Shown here: positions 32,599-42,025 of the stretch, piece after piece | Position numbering within the stretch: position 1 is the stretch's first letter | How the letters are laid out: each line of letters opens with the position of its first letter | Assembly: GCA_964512325.1 (NCBI GenBank) | Contig: CAZEGN010000008.1 | Span: 1-47,961, forward strand | DNA from: JACQZO01 sp964512325 | GTDB lineage: Bacteria; Patescibacteriota; Gracilibacteria; RBG-16-42-10 | Length of the DNA: 47,961 nucleotides | Direction: 5' to 3' | The notes under the pieces: model-generated | Database searches by the model: none | Told to the model about the DNA's origin: nothing | What the model saw: the letters and a program-made list of their open reading frames with translations, nothing else | Made by a program: the position numbers and the translations under genes

Positions 32599-34937
32599 TT
32601 AAGCTGCATTATCTAGCACCAAGTGCCTTTTCTCAAGAATTGGTTTCATACGTGTTAAAGCTTTCCTTTGAATTTGGCGTATTCTTTCTCTCGACACACC
32701 ATAGCTCTCTCCGATTTTCCGCAGCGTTTCCCTTTTTCTATTAATACCAAACCGTCTTATTAACACATCGCGCTCCTGTGTAGGGAGCTGTCTTATGCAG
32801 CTACTGATAACCTGCGCCAACGATGCATCTTCCAGCATAGCTAAAAATCTGCCCTCATCACTCAAAAAGTCCATATCAGACGGCCCGTCAGCCTGACCAT
32901 GGTGAGGCTGATCGAGAGAAGCTTCCCCTTTAGAGGTACTCCTAATACGTTCCAGATTGTTTAGATCAATCCCCATTTCCGCTGACAGCTCTGTGTTCGT
33001 GGGGAAACGTCCCAATTTAGCAGTTAATGAGTGCCGCACTCGCTTGTAATGATTGTGGCTATCCGCCAAGTACACCGGGATACGCACCGTTCTCTTATGG
33101 TCAGCGATAAATCTGCGAATCGCATGACTAATCCACCATCCTGCATAAGTTAAAAACTGATTTCCTCTGCCTGGATCAAATTTATCAACGGCATGCATCA
33201 GACCAATATTTCCTTCCTGAATCAGATCTGCAAGCTCAATTTTCGGACTAAAGTTATACCTTCTCGCCACAGCTACCACATAGCGAAAGTGAGCCTCGCA
33301 AATGAGATTTCTTAATCTTAATAAACGTGGTGTTAACAGTGTACTTATCTTGTCTAAATCCCACTCACTAATATCCACGCCTCTTCTCTGCACTTCAGCT
33401 TCTAATAAGCTTTTGTATTCATCACACCACTCTAAAATTTTCGCTTTAGCAGGGATCTGGATTTTTCTTGTATAGCTGAGATACATCTCTAGCGCCTCTC
33501 TGTGATATTCAGAGTCGCCAATCGGTCTACATAGCTCCTCATCAGCTTTAGTTAGCCAAGCTAAATCTTTCTCACCAAGAGTAGCATCGTTATCAGGACT
33601 ACCAGTATTTGATACTCCCCCCTCCTCATCGCTCTCTTCACCACCTTCCTCTCCAGCTCTATCTTCTTCATCCTCTTCTTCATCCTCTTCTTCATCCTCC
33701 TCTTCCGCAACACCATCTACCGCTTGATTCTTCACCTCACCTTTACTGTCTGCGATTGATATTCCTGTCGCGGTGACAGTAGCAGCATCTAAAATCTGTT
33801 TATGGTCTGAGGGTTGACATGGTGCTCTCCACAATATCTTCTCGCCAACAACACTGTGTTTTTTTAGCCACCCAGCTAGATCAGTTTCTTCTGTCAAACA
33901 GGCATTCAGTAGTGCACAAGCTGGATTTGTAAAGAACTCACAGAATTTTAAACAAATGGCTTTTACTCTATCTAACGGCTCTTTAAAAATGAAATACTCA
34001 ACAATCCTCAACTTTTCTGCAGAAGTAATCAGGTCTGGCAAAAGCTCTAGCAGTTGATCAACCTGATCCATATAATCATTAATTGCCTCTTGCAAATCAG
34101 TCCCGGGCCGCAATTGGGCAACAAATGGAATTGCTGTAACTCCTGAACCCTTCACGATATCAATCACGGCTCTACTGATCTCAGTATACATCCCTGCATA
34201 ATAGCCACGTATCGCCCATGCCTTTTGGCGAATCTTTTTGGAAGGACGATTTCCAGCATCAATCTTAATTTTCCCAGCGCTAGCTGCCTCTAATAAATCT
34301 CTAGCCACTTCAGGTTCAGGTGCAGCCACTTCAGGTTCAGGTGCAGCCACTTCATTTNNNNNNNNNNNNNNNNNNNNNNNNNNNNNNNNNNNNNNNNNNN
34401 NNNNNNNNNNNNNNNNNNNNNNNNNNNNNNNNNNNNNNNNNNNNNNNNNNNNNNNNNAGCCACTTCAGGTTCAGGTGCAGCCACTTCAGGTTCAGGTGCA
34501 GCCACTTCATTTATTCCTCCATTCCCTGAAACAGCATTCGCTACAAAGAGCTTCAATAAACTTGCTCGAACTACTTTCCTTCCTGTTTTGGCAAGTCCTA
34601 AATCTCTCAAAAGATCTCTCATAGCAGCAATTGCGAACAAATATCTATCAACGAGATTTTGTACATCAGCACGAATACGATCATCTATTTTGCTTTCCCA
34701 GGGAATAGCATGCACTGCAAAAGCGTGTCTGTGTAAGTCAGTATAAAGCTCAGTAAATTGAACGACATGCTGGTCAACTTCGTCTCTGCTATAACCAATC
34801 AAACCCGCTTTTATTCTGCCCCTCACAAAGGGACGTAAATGCTCCGGCAAACTATAATCCAAACTGGGAAGACGCGGCTTTTTATCTGTATTTTCTAAAG
34901 CCTGTGCAATGTTTGGGAGTCGGCGAGATATATACAT
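32599..34937 (-). CDS. Sigma-70 family factor with a long unusual N-terminal half (contains an assembly gap)
   Basis: The C-terminal 280 residues are a primary-type sigma: region 2 has HFRYVVAVARRYNFSPKIEL, then ADLIQEGNIGLMHAVDKFD and YAGWWISHAIRRFI. Region 3 has GRFPTNTELSAEMGI, and region 4 LPTQERDVLIRRFGINRKRE with GVSRERIRQIQRKAL. About 440 residues precede it: a helical part, APEPEVA heptapeptide repeats, a second helical part, and a Glu/Asp run. The gap at 34358-34457 lies in the repeats and is probably artificial; without it the protein is about 727 residues. Whether it is the housekeeping factor or an alternative one cannot be decided here. Confidence 0.85.
34303..34512 (-). other. 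100-N gap flanked by an identical 55-nt sequence, in a 21-bp tandem repeat
   Basis: The 55 nt before the gap (34303-34357) and the 55 nt after it (34458-34512) are identical. Both consist of 21-bp units coding APEPEVA plus the same tail. This is what two contigs overlapping by one k-mer look like after scaffolding. The real repeat number is uncertain. Confidence 0.85.
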
Positions 34938-35020
34938 AAGCCAGCTATTTCTTGTTCACAATGTAGCAAATCTTTTTCAAAAAAACAGCCACTTTTACTT
35001 CATTTTATGTTAGTGCTACG

Positions 35021-35260
35021 ATGATGCCTTTATTAAGTCTTATGCAAAGAAAAAGACAGCTCAAAGAAAATCCTCCAGAACTGCCATCACGGCATGAAAT
35101 TCGTGCTGCTCTGGCAAAACAACTACCAGATATTTCTGCTCTTACCACAAGAGCAGAGTTGCGAGGTGCGTTACGTGAGCCAGCAGATACATTATCAGCG
35201 CTCAGTCCTAGTGAGGTACTCGGCACACCTGAAGACTGGGAGAATGCAGCAGCCGCTTAA
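35021..35260 (+). CDS. Small uncharacterised protein
   Basis: 79 residues, hydrophilic, starting MMPLLSLMQRKRQLKENPPE. Helical and rich in Ala, Leu and Glu, with no membrane segment. A second ATG follows the first directly. It is divergent from the sigma factor gene (83 nt apart) and precedes a proline-rich small protein by 13 nt. Not recognised. Confidence 0.45.
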   Translation: MMPLLSLMQRKRQLKENPPELPSRHEIRAALAKQLPDISALTTRAELRGALREPADTLSALSPSEVLGTPEDWENAAAA

Positions 35261-35273
35261 TAATTTTCACTTT

Positions 35274-35510
35274 ATGAATCTTGAAAGATTTTCCACATTA
35301 TCAACCTTTTCACCCTTTCGTTTGGAAGTGATGAGCGTATTTACGCCACAGCCAACACCAGATATACCACACAAGCCCTATCATCCATTCATTCCTGAAA
35401 TACCTGGCGTTCCAGAAAGGATACCAGAAAAAGGCCCGGGCTATGGCTGGCCTAAGAAACCAACTCCCCCGAGCCCAAGAAGACGTGTTCCAGGGATAAT
35501 GCCTAACTAA
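35274..35510 (+). CDS. Small proline-rich protein
   Basis: 78 residues. After about 22 residues the sequence becomes proline-rich (TPQPTPDIPHKPYHPFIPEI, then RIPEKGPGYGWPKKPTPPSP). No signal peptide. A start at the in-frame ATG giving MSVFTPQPT is also possible. The frame is open further upstream, but that part overlaps the preceding gene in another frame. Function unknown. Confidence 0.45.
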   Translation: MNLERFSTLSTFSPFRLEVMSVFTPQPTPDIPHKPYHPFIPEIPGVPERIPEKGPGYGWPKKPTPPSPRRRVPGIMPN

Positions 35511-35525
35511 GAAAATAGCGTTTCG

Positions 35526-35927
35526 CTATTGCACATGCTTGGGATCCATCCACACAACTTCCCAAATGTGGCCATCAATATCTTCAAAAGCGCGACTGTA
35601 CATAAACCCTAAATCGCTAGCAGGTCGAGGCTCTTTGCCACCAGCTGCTAAAGCCTGATCTACCATTTTATTTACTTCCTCTTTGCTCTCAGCTGAAATA
35701 GCAAAGAGTGCCTCGGTAGTGGTCTTGGTGTCACAAATAAACTTGGTAGTAAATGTCTTGAAAAACTCTTCTGTCAAAAGCATGAAATAAATATTGGGCC
35801 CCACAATCATGCAGGCAGCCTTTTCATCAGTAAATTGAGCATTAAATGTGAAGCCCAGTTTTTTAAAAAAGCTCATCGTTTGATCCAAATCTTTAACTGG
35901 CACATTTACAAAAATTTGATTTGCCAT
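35526..35927 (-). CDS. VOC (glyoxalase/bleomycin resistance-like) protein
   Basis: 133 residues. Starts MANQIFVNVPVKDLDQTMSF and ends EDIDGHIWEVVWMDPKH, the typical first and last strands of a VOC domain. Two beta-alpha-beta-beta-beta units would form one metal or substrate site. The substrate is unknown. Related to the lactoylglutathione-lyase-like proteins without a known reaction. Confidence 0.85.
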   Translation of the reverse strand: MANQIFVNVPVKDLDQTMSFFKKLGFTFNAQFTDEKAACMIVGPNIYFMLLTEEFFKTFTTKFICDTKTTTEALFAISAESKEEVNKMVDQALAAGGKEPRPASDLGFMYSRAFEDIDGHIWEVVWMDPKHVQ

Positions 35928-35993
35928 AAAGAAAAATAAAGGACCTTTTCTTTATAGCACACAAAGAACAAAACGCCCACCAGTCTTTTTGCT

Positions 35994-36404
35994 TCAATCA
36001 CAATCTGCAGCATCATTAGTAGATTCTTGCAGCTTTGTCATGTGTTCAACTTTGGATCTTTCTGCTACGGAGATTCGTTGCCCAATTCGATTAATTATCT
36101 GCGCCCAGCGACGCTCTCTTTCAATGCAAGCTCTGGTATAACACCTCACGGCCCGCGCGTGCTGATTAAAGGCAGCAGCATATTCTCTGCCCAATCTTTC
36201 CAGGTCACTATTATCTAGTGCAATTCTCTGCTCCCAATAAGCTCTATTTGCCGGAGCACGGCGACAACGATCAGCTCTCATTGCTTGTATAACGGCAGGC
36301 ACACTCATGCTTTGCTCCGAACCTGCGGCTTCAGCATCTTCACAGCCACTAGCGCCACCACTTAATGCTCCAACTGCTAACAGTGTCAGAATTGATTTTT
36401 GCAT
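35994..36404 (-). CDS. Small lipoprotein, uncharacterised
   Basis: 136 residues. The signal ends SGGASGC, so Cys21 is a likely lipid anchor. The mature part is a charged helix bundle with Cys in ADRCRR, VRCYTRAC and ADCD. The segment RYGREYAAAFNQ-like (LGREYAAAFNQHARAVRCYT) is helical. The ATG has the pyrimidine-rich CTTTTAAACTCC region on the plus side, giving AGGAG on the gene strand shortly upstream, a good ribosome binding site. Function unknown. Confidence 0.6.
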   Translation of the reverse strand: MQKSILTLLAVGALSGGASGCEDAEAAGSEQSMSVPAVIQAMRADRCRRAPANRAYWEQRIALDNSDLERLGREYAAAFNQHARAVRCYTRACIERERRWAQIINRIGQRISVAERSKVEHMTKLQESTNDAADCD

Positions 36405-36472
36405 ACTTTTAAACTCCTTTCTTTTTTAGGGAGGTCATAGTCTAGCACGTTTTCCATCAAAAAACATCTCTT

Positions 36473-37219
36473 CTAGTGCCAACGCCCTAAAACATCAGCT
36501 AGTACTACTCGCACCGAATTCCTCGTCTCTTCAAAATGTTCGTAACCTCTCGCGCCAATACGATACTTACCAAAACGCTCAAAGACATATCTTTGTCTGC
36601 ATGGCAAACGCTGAGCACTCAGATCTTGCAGTGCGCCCAACACACCAACAGGATGAGGCTCTACAATAGCCCTGACAAGCTCACGATGAGCAGCTCTTTC
36701 TGCCACTACACCGGTTGCTGAAAGCGTTAAGTTTCTCACATCCATCGCTTTTTGCTGCACTAGAGAAAGTCCTTGATAGCGCATTTCAGCATCAACCCAC
36801 ACAGGGAAAGCGTTTTCAGTACAAATCACATTTTGTAAAATTGCCTCCCCCCAAGTTATTCCCATTTGATGCAGAACAGCAAGCGAAAATGAAATATCTG
36901 AGAGCATGTCGGCAGGTGACTCCTCCGCTTTTTTAACCACATTGCTAAACTTACCCCTGTCCTTCACAGTACTTCTATGAGCAAACGCATCGTACATATT
37001 AACGCCAGCGACAAAAGGCATAACCACTAATTCAGCAGGTATCTTTACCGCCGTAGGAACAATGCTTTTCTCCTCTACTCGTCCTTTCCACTCGTCTGGC
37101 CAAGGTTTACGTAAAGGATCGCCCGTGAGTATTTCTGTCCACTTATCAGCTCTGCGACGCTTATGCCCTTGAGGGTAGTTATACAGCACAAAAAGTTCCC
37201 ATTCATTGCTTAAGGTCAC
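36473..37219 (-). CDS. Kinase-fold-like protein, possibly the 3' part of a broken gene
   Basis: 248 residues from a GTG. IPAELVVMPFVAGVNMYDAF resembles a kinase hinge, and LAVLHQMGITWGEAILQNV followed by FPVWVDAEMRYQG resembles the catalytic and metal-binding loops of Kdo/RIO-like kinases, with Glu in place of the usual catalytic Asp. The frame stays open for 31 codons upstream of the GTG with protein-like content, up to a TAG at 37315-37313. Beyond that the same frame continues as the decayed segment at 37313-37492. It may therefore be the surviving part of a longer gene. Confidence 0.5.
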   Translation of the reverse strand: MTLSNEWELFVLYNYPQGHKRRRADKWTEILTGDPLRKPWPDEWKGRVEEKSIVPTAVKIPAELVVMPFVAGVNMYDAFAHRSTVKDRGKFSNVVKKAEESPADMLSDISFSLAVLHQMGITWGEAILQNVICTENAFPVWVDAEMRYQGLSLVQQKAMDVRNLTLSATGVVAERAAHRELVRAIVEPHPVGVLGALQDLSAQRLPCRQRYVFERFGKYRIGARGYEHFEETRNSVRVVLADVLGRWH

Positions 37220-37312
37220 ATGTCTGGACTGAGTAGTCCAGCCTTTAATTTGGGCATCATATGCTGCTTCTACAGGATAGCCGGAGCTCCAGGCTGTGGG
37301 GCTAGATTCAGC

Positions 37313-37584
37313 CTATTTTAACCATGGTGCTAACTCATCTCTTAATTCAGGCAGGAACTTATCAGGCAGCAATAGTCGCTTTTGCTCAAAAGGAAATGCA
37401 AAAACTGGAATATTCCCTCGCACAATAGTTTTGAGAATATCGACACAATGAGCCGCATCTGCCTTGTAACTATCAGCTCGCCATAAACACATAGCACTTG
37501 ATTAGGAGCTAGTATCTTAGCAATTTTCAGACACTTCAGCAAAGCAACTTGATCCCATGACAATAGTAAAAACGCTGTTTCCAT
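37313..37584 (-). pseudogene. Decayed reading frame upstream of the kinase-like gene
   Basis: Two protein-like segments lie in different frames. From the ATG at 37584: METAFLLLSWDQVALLKCLK to about KILAPNQ. From about 37498, in the frame one base back: MCLWRADSYKADAAHCVDIL to FLPELRDELAPWLK, ending at the TAG 37315-37313. The second segment alone would be a 59-residue protein from 37492. A single missing base near 37495 would join them, and the TAG separates them from the kinase-like gene in the same frame. Real decay and sequencing error both fit. Confidence 0.45.
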
Positions 37585-37613
37585 GCTAAGGCTAAGGTGA
37601 TTAGCTTTTATTT

Positions 37614-38000
37614 ATGGAATTGGGCAACTTTTCAGTGAGTTTAGCTGTCAAAGACATCCACACATCGAAAGAGTTTTATGAGAAACTTGGCTTCCGAGTG
37701 ATTGCTGGTAATGAAAAACAAAATTGGCTTATTATGAAAAACAACACTACCAATATTGGTCTTTTTCAGGGCATGTTTGAAAAAAACATTCTTACCTTTA
37801 ATCCAGGCTGGGATCACAATGGCAAAGAAATTAATCCCTTTACTGACATTCGAGATATTCAGAGCGTGCTCAAAGGTCTGGGCATAAAATTTGAGACCGA
37901 AGCAGCAGCTGGAATTGAGCCCTCTCATTTTGTAATTACTGACCCAGACGGCAATACTATTCTCGTGGATCAGCATCGCAAAAAAGAAAACATTGACTAA
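37614..38000 (+). CDS. VOC-family (glyoxalase-like) protein
   Basis: 128 residues. Starts ELGNFSVSLAVKDIHTSKEF and ends FVITDPDGNTILVDQHRKKE, the classic VOC pattern. The middle has FQGMFEKNILTFNPGWDHNG. It differs clearly from the VOC protein at 35526-35927. Enzymatic substrate unknown. Confidence 0.85.
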   Translation: MELGNFSVSLAVKDIHTSKEFYEKLGFRVIAGNEKQNWLIMKNNTTNIGLFQGMFEKNILTFNPGWDHNGKEINPFTDIRDIQSVLKGLGIKFETEAAAGIEPSHFVITDPDGNTILVDQHRKKENID

Positions 38001-38070
38001 TTCGTTTCCTGCAAGCTGGCTGATTTGCCCGAAGCAAAGTGAAACAGTATGCTTTCACTGAAATTTACTT

Positions 38071-39120
38071 TTGACTATGCTTATTGTTTATATTCTAGCG
38101 ATGACGCTCGCTTTTTATTTGCTAGCAAAAGTATGTGACGAATATTTTGTTGTTTCGCTAGATCAAATCGCTAAACGGTTTAAGCTTTCGTCCGAAGCAG
38201 CAGGAGCGACCCTCATGGCCTCAGGATCTAGTGCTCCAGAGCTATTTGTCTCTCTTATGGCGCTATTTAAAGCTGGTGATCACAGTGCGATGGGTGCTGG
38301 TACTATTGTTGGCTCCGCTATCTTTAATATCTTAGTGATAATTGGTGCATCAGTATTAGTAAAAAAAGCCAAAGTAATGTGGCAGCCAGTTGTGCGTGAT
38401 GTAGGCTTTTATTTGCTTTCAATTTTATTGCTCATTTTCACCTTCATCGACGGCAAAGTTGCACTCAATGAGGCTATCTATTTTCTCATACTCTATGCAG
38501 TGTATGTTATGGCGGTAGTGAAATGGAAACAGTGGCTTCGTTATAATGACACGATCATTGAAACTGTCGTGGCAGAGAGCAAGCATGCGTCTCAAAAGGT
38601 TTTCTTGAAGCCAATCAATCAGATATTAGCTTTCACATTCCCCAGTGCAAAACACTATTATTGGCTTTTTCTGATTTCCATCATCTGGATTACCGTATTA
38701 AGTTACATTCTTGTTGAAAGTGCGGTTGGTTTTGCGCATCTTCTTGGCATACCAGAAGTGATTATTGGTTTGACCATTTTGGCAGCCGGAACTTCAATAC
38801 CTGACACTATTGCTTCAGTCATCGTCGCCAAACAAGGTCGGGTGGACATGGCAGTCAGCAATGCTGTTGGCTCAAACATCTTCGATATTCTGTTTGCTTT
38901 AGGTCTACCATGGCTTATAACGTTTATCGTGTACGGAGGCACTATCGCAGTTGACACCCAAAATCTGTTGAGCTCGGTAATTCTCCTCTTTGCTACCGTA
39001 GTGGTAATCTTATTCTTGCTCATTTTCCAAAAATGGCATTTGGGGAGAAAATCTGGCTTCTTCTTAATTGCACTCTACCTGGCCTATTTGATTTGGCTTA
39101 TTTACCAAACAGTTAGCTAA
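38071..39120 (+). CDS. Sodium/calcium exchanger family antiporter (CaCA, YrbG-like)
   Basis: 349 residues, about ten hydrophobic segments. Both alpha repeats are present: GATLMASGSSAPELFVSLMA with GTIVGSAIFNILVI, and GLTILAAGTSIPDTIASVIV with AVGSNIFDILFALGLPW. They carry the acidic cation-binding residues (E72-like in SAPELF and D in SIPDT). The family exports Ca2+ in exchange for Na+ or H+ across the inner membrane. A second ATG two codons in is an alternative start. The last 8 bases overlap the convergent DUF1905 gene. Confidence 0.88.
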   Translation: MTMLIVYILAMTLAFYLLAKVCDEYFVVSLDQIAKRFKLSSEAAGATLMASGSSAPELFVSLMALFKAGDHSAMGAGTIVGSAIFNILVIIGASVLVKKAKVMWQPVVRDVGFYLLSILLLIFTFIDGKVALNEAIYFLILYAVYVMAVVKWKQWLRYNDTIIETVVAESKHASQKVFLKPINQILAFTFPSAKHYYWLFLISIIWITVLSYILVESAVGFAHLLGIPEVIIGLTILAAGTSIPDTIASVIVAKQGRVDMAVSNAVGSNIFDILFALGLPWLITFIVYGGTIAVDTQNLLSSVILLFATVVVILFLLIFQKWHLGRKSGFFLIALYLAYLIWLIYQTVS

Positions 39121-39403
39121 TAATGAGGCTAATATTAATGCTTTCGCCTGCAGCAAACTTTTCTTGCAAACGCACACTTTTTTTGAGTGGCAAAAGATAA
39201 CTACCAGTTTTTTTATCGGGGAATAATGATGTCGACCAAACACTGTCGCCAATCTGTGCTTGCACTTTCAAGCTACCAAAACCTCGCGCCTTGTATCCAT
39301 GCTCTGACTTAATTTGCTGAGCAAGCTCAACTGGCAAAGTAATAAAATGCCACGCCGCCTCTCCGGGATAGAGCCACACCATGTTTGAAAAGTTGTATTG
39401 CAT
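39113..39403 (-). CDS. DUF1905 domain protein
   Basis: 96 residues. VWLYPGEAAWHFITLPVELA, RGFGSLKVQAQIGDSVWSTS and FPDKKTGSYLLPLKKSVR match the DUF1905 small beta-barrel family, which occurs alone or fused to YdeI-like domains. The biochemical role is not known. Confidence 0.88.
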   Translation of the reverse strand: MQYNFSNMVWLYPGEAAWHFITLPVELAQQIKSEHGYKARGFGSLKVQAQIGDSVWSTSLFPDKKTGSYLLPLKKSVRLQEKFAAGESINISLIIS

Positions 39404-39571
39404 AGATATCTAGCTTTTTTAGCCCAAACTACTGCTACCATTTAGTCTTCTGCCCAGAAACAAGAAAGACTATGTCAGCTACAGATTATACCAATCCTAT
39501 CAGCAAACAAGTTTTGACTTGGAACATTGAGCTCTCTGAGAAAACAACCTGTTCCAGCATTTATAATATGC

Positions 39572-39599
39572 TTGCAAAAGCGATGCAAGACAGTATAAT
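39572..39599 (+). promoter_or_regulatory. Promoter of the 39621 gene cluster
   Basis: TTGCAA (39572-39577), 16 nt, TATAAT (39594-39599). The -10 box ends 21 nt before the GTG at 39621, so the leader is about 15 nt and lacks a Shine-Dalgarno site. Confidence 0.7.
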
Positions 39600-39620
39600 G
39601 CATATTCTTTAATTATTCAT

Positions 39621-41981
39621 GTGCTGCCACGTTCAGCGGACTCACAGGAGATCACTACCACTCACCCTAAATTGCAGTGTCTGCCGTCGACACATGCAGT
39701 TGAAGAGCTTTACATAGATTTAGAAATCTATAAAGACTATTTTTGTTGTGTTAGAGATGACCGAAGTTCAGAACACACATTAAATCGCGCTAATCTAGCT
39801 TATATTTGCTTGGCAGCACAAAAAAACTTAGGCGACATAAAAAGACTATTGCACTGGGTGCTCAATGAGGCTGTAATGGCCCCTGAGGAAACGCCCCTTG
39901 ATTTAAGTATACCGACGCAAGATCAATCATCTCAACATGGCAGAGCGTATCTCGGTAATGCTCTAGCGAAACTTGCCCAAGAACTATCCCCAGAAATAAT
40001 TCCTTTATTTACGGAGAAAGTAACTGCTAGCGCTATTGGTTCGACCGAACTGGCAAGCAATATTATTCATTGTGCTAGTATCCTCCAAGACTTTTATCCA
40101 GGAGGTGTACTCGCATGGCTTGAACAAACGCATGATTTGCCACCCAAAGCTCGCGCGCATTGGTTATCGGTTTGCTGTGAAAGAGAAACTACAAACACCG
40201 CAAGCGCACTGGCTTTCTTGCAAGCAGGCCGAGAAATTACTGGCTTAGTAGGTGATGAGATGGGACATTGGTGGTTTTTCGGCTTTAACGGAGATGAAAG
40301 CGTTGATGAAATTCAGAAAAAAGCCGGCCACGCCAAAAAAGCCATACAGCTTTTAAAGGCAAATAATATTCCATTACTACCTACACTTTTCAGTTTTGTA
40401 TTGGACTTAACTGACCACAAAGCGGAAGACATAGTACAAGCCACAATAGGCATCCGTACTTACTGCGAGAAAGCTGACAAAGAGTTTACTAAAGTATTTG
40501 ATATTTACTTTGAAGAGCTGATCGGTCATAACATCAGAGATGAAGACATCTATGAGCCTGACGCGATCGCCTATACTCACTTGGACTTTTGTGGAAGTGA
40601 ACTCAAAGTTGGTGAATCGCGACTTTGTCACCCCGCACTTTTTTACCAAAAACTACGCAGTTGGAAAGTCAGTTCAGGAGCCGCATTAAGTCTTGTTCAT
40701 CAGACCTTTGCATTTCCTATCTCCGCCCAGGTGGCAGATTACTGTGCTACACCTAATGATTATCAGCAAAAACTAGCAGATCTTTTGCAAAGATGGCTTA
40801 AACTTTCGAGTAGACTAGCAACTGAAAGTCCCGATGAATTCAGCTCCTTATTCGCTGAAATAACAAAACTACGAGAAGAAGTATTAGCCCTGACAACAGA
40901 TCCTGATTGTAAACCCAATGCCTTTTTAGAAGAATTAGATGGTGGTATCGAACAGCTCAACAAAAAGCAGCAACAATTACAATTGCAGGCGGCTATTCCC
41001 GGTGACACACCGTTAGTGAAAAGTCTATTAGCAACCATTGTTAGTAACCCAGCCTCCCCAACAAATGAAGCGCTGGCACCTGATGCTTATGATGCGGAAT
41101 TAGCTTCTTGGGATGAAGAAAGAACCTCATTACCTGGTTTGCTGCCCGTTGGTGGAAAAGTTCATGTGGCTCAAAGTATTAGTCCAAGTACATTTGCACG
41201 AGTAAAAAGATCCCTTGGTCTTACTAGTACGCCCTTTCGGCTTGTGCATGCAGGTAATAGCCTGCTCTTACCTGCCGGCCAAGCAGCCGACTTAATCCGG
41301 CTGATACGTGCATTAGTAGCCCAAAAAGTCTTTGTAGATCGTGAGCCTGATCTACAATTAAGCATTGCGGGAAGATGGCCAAATGAGGTAGCGGCAGTCG
41401 TTGGTGCAAGTGTAATCCTGGCTTCTGATCAGGGCGTGATTTATCAAAAGAATGCCTTTTCTACTACTCATAATACGCTTACTGGTGCAAGAATTATGGC
41501 ATATGATGATGGCGTGCGTTGGACGGGAGCTCCATTTGATTTGCCCGCAGCAAAAGGAAGAACTGATATATTAGGTCGCCACGCCGGCATTGATATTTTG
41601 CACTACCAAGTACTAGGAACTTTAGCTAGTCATTATGTATATAAAGGTCGATGGTCACATGTATTTGAGCGCTACTGTGAGCAATTTCATGCCACGCTCA
41701 ATCAGTTTTGTCTTGCGCCAGTAATTGCAGAATCAAAATGGGTTTATGACCGTAATAGTACCGATAAAGAGGATGATAAACGCCATGGTAGAATGATCAA
41801 CAAACTCACTCACAGCTGGATCAAAGCACAAGCAGAAGAAGACCATGGTGTACACGGTAAGATACGAGGTCTTGTACACCAAGTGATAAAAAATATACAT
41901 GCAGAACGAGAAACAACAAGCACACTTTTCCCCACTGAATGGGACAAATTAAGGACAAGGAAGTTTGTAGGAACAGAATAA
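39621..41981 (+). CDS. Large uncharacterised protein, first gene of an unknown cluster
   Basis: 786 residues from a GTG; no in-frame ATG occurs near the start and the promoter position supports the GTG. The first 440 residues look helical, like armadillo or HEAT-type helical pairs (LAKLAQELSPEIIPLFTEKV, FYPGGVLAWLEQTHDLPPKA). A short Gln/Lys coiled coil follows (near residues 440-460). The last 270 residues have mixed strands and helices, with VHAGNSLLLPAGQAADLIRL, VVGASVILASDQGVIY, and a charged end. No signal peptide or membrane segment. I do not recognise the family. Confidence 0.65.
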   Translation: MLPRSADSQEITTTHPKLQCLPSTHAVEELYIDLEIYKDYFCCVRDDRSSEHTLNRANLAYICLAAQKNLGDIKRLLHWVLNEAVMAPEETPLDLSIPTQDQSSQHGRAYLGNALAKLAQELSPEIIPLFTEKVTASAIGSTELASNIIHCASILQDFYPGGVLAWLEQTHDLPPKARAHWLSVCCERETTNTASALAFLQAGREITGLVGDEMGHWWFFGFNGDESVDEIQKKAGHAKKAIQLLKANNIPLLPTLFSFVLDLTDHKAEDIVQATIGIRTYCEKADKEFTKVFDIYFEELIGHNIRDEDIYEPDAIAYTHLDFCGSELKVGESRLCHPALFYQKLRSWKVSSGAALSLVHQTFAFPISAQVADYCATPNDYQQKLADLLQRWLKLSSRLATESPDEFSSLFAEITKLREEVLALTTDPDCKPNAFLEELDGGIEQLNKKQQQLQLQAAIPGDTPLVKSLLATIVSNPASPTNEALAPDAYDAELASWDEERTSLPGLLPVGGKVHVAQSISPSTFARVKRSLGLTSTPFRLVHAGNSLLLPAGQAADLIRLIRALVAQKVFVDREPDLQLSIAGRWPNEVAAVVGASVILASDQGVIYQKNAFSTTHNTLTGARIMAYDDGVRWTGAPFDLPAAKGRTDILGRHAGIDILHYQVLGTLASHYVYKGRWSHVFERYCEQFHATLNQFCLAPVIAESKWVYDRNSTDKEDDKRHGRMINKLTHSWIKAQAEEDHGVHGKIRGLVHQVIKNIHAERETTSTLFPTEWDKLRTRKFVGTE

Positions 41982-42025
41982 ACATGCTAACTTGCACTCT
42001 AAAAATAATCTAACTTTTAGTACCT

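Noticed and set aside
39472..39612. A 46-codon frame starting MSATDYTNPI just before the 786-residue gene
   Set aside because: The promoter of the next gene lies inside it and there is no recognisable content or ribosome binding site. It could be real but cannot be supported.
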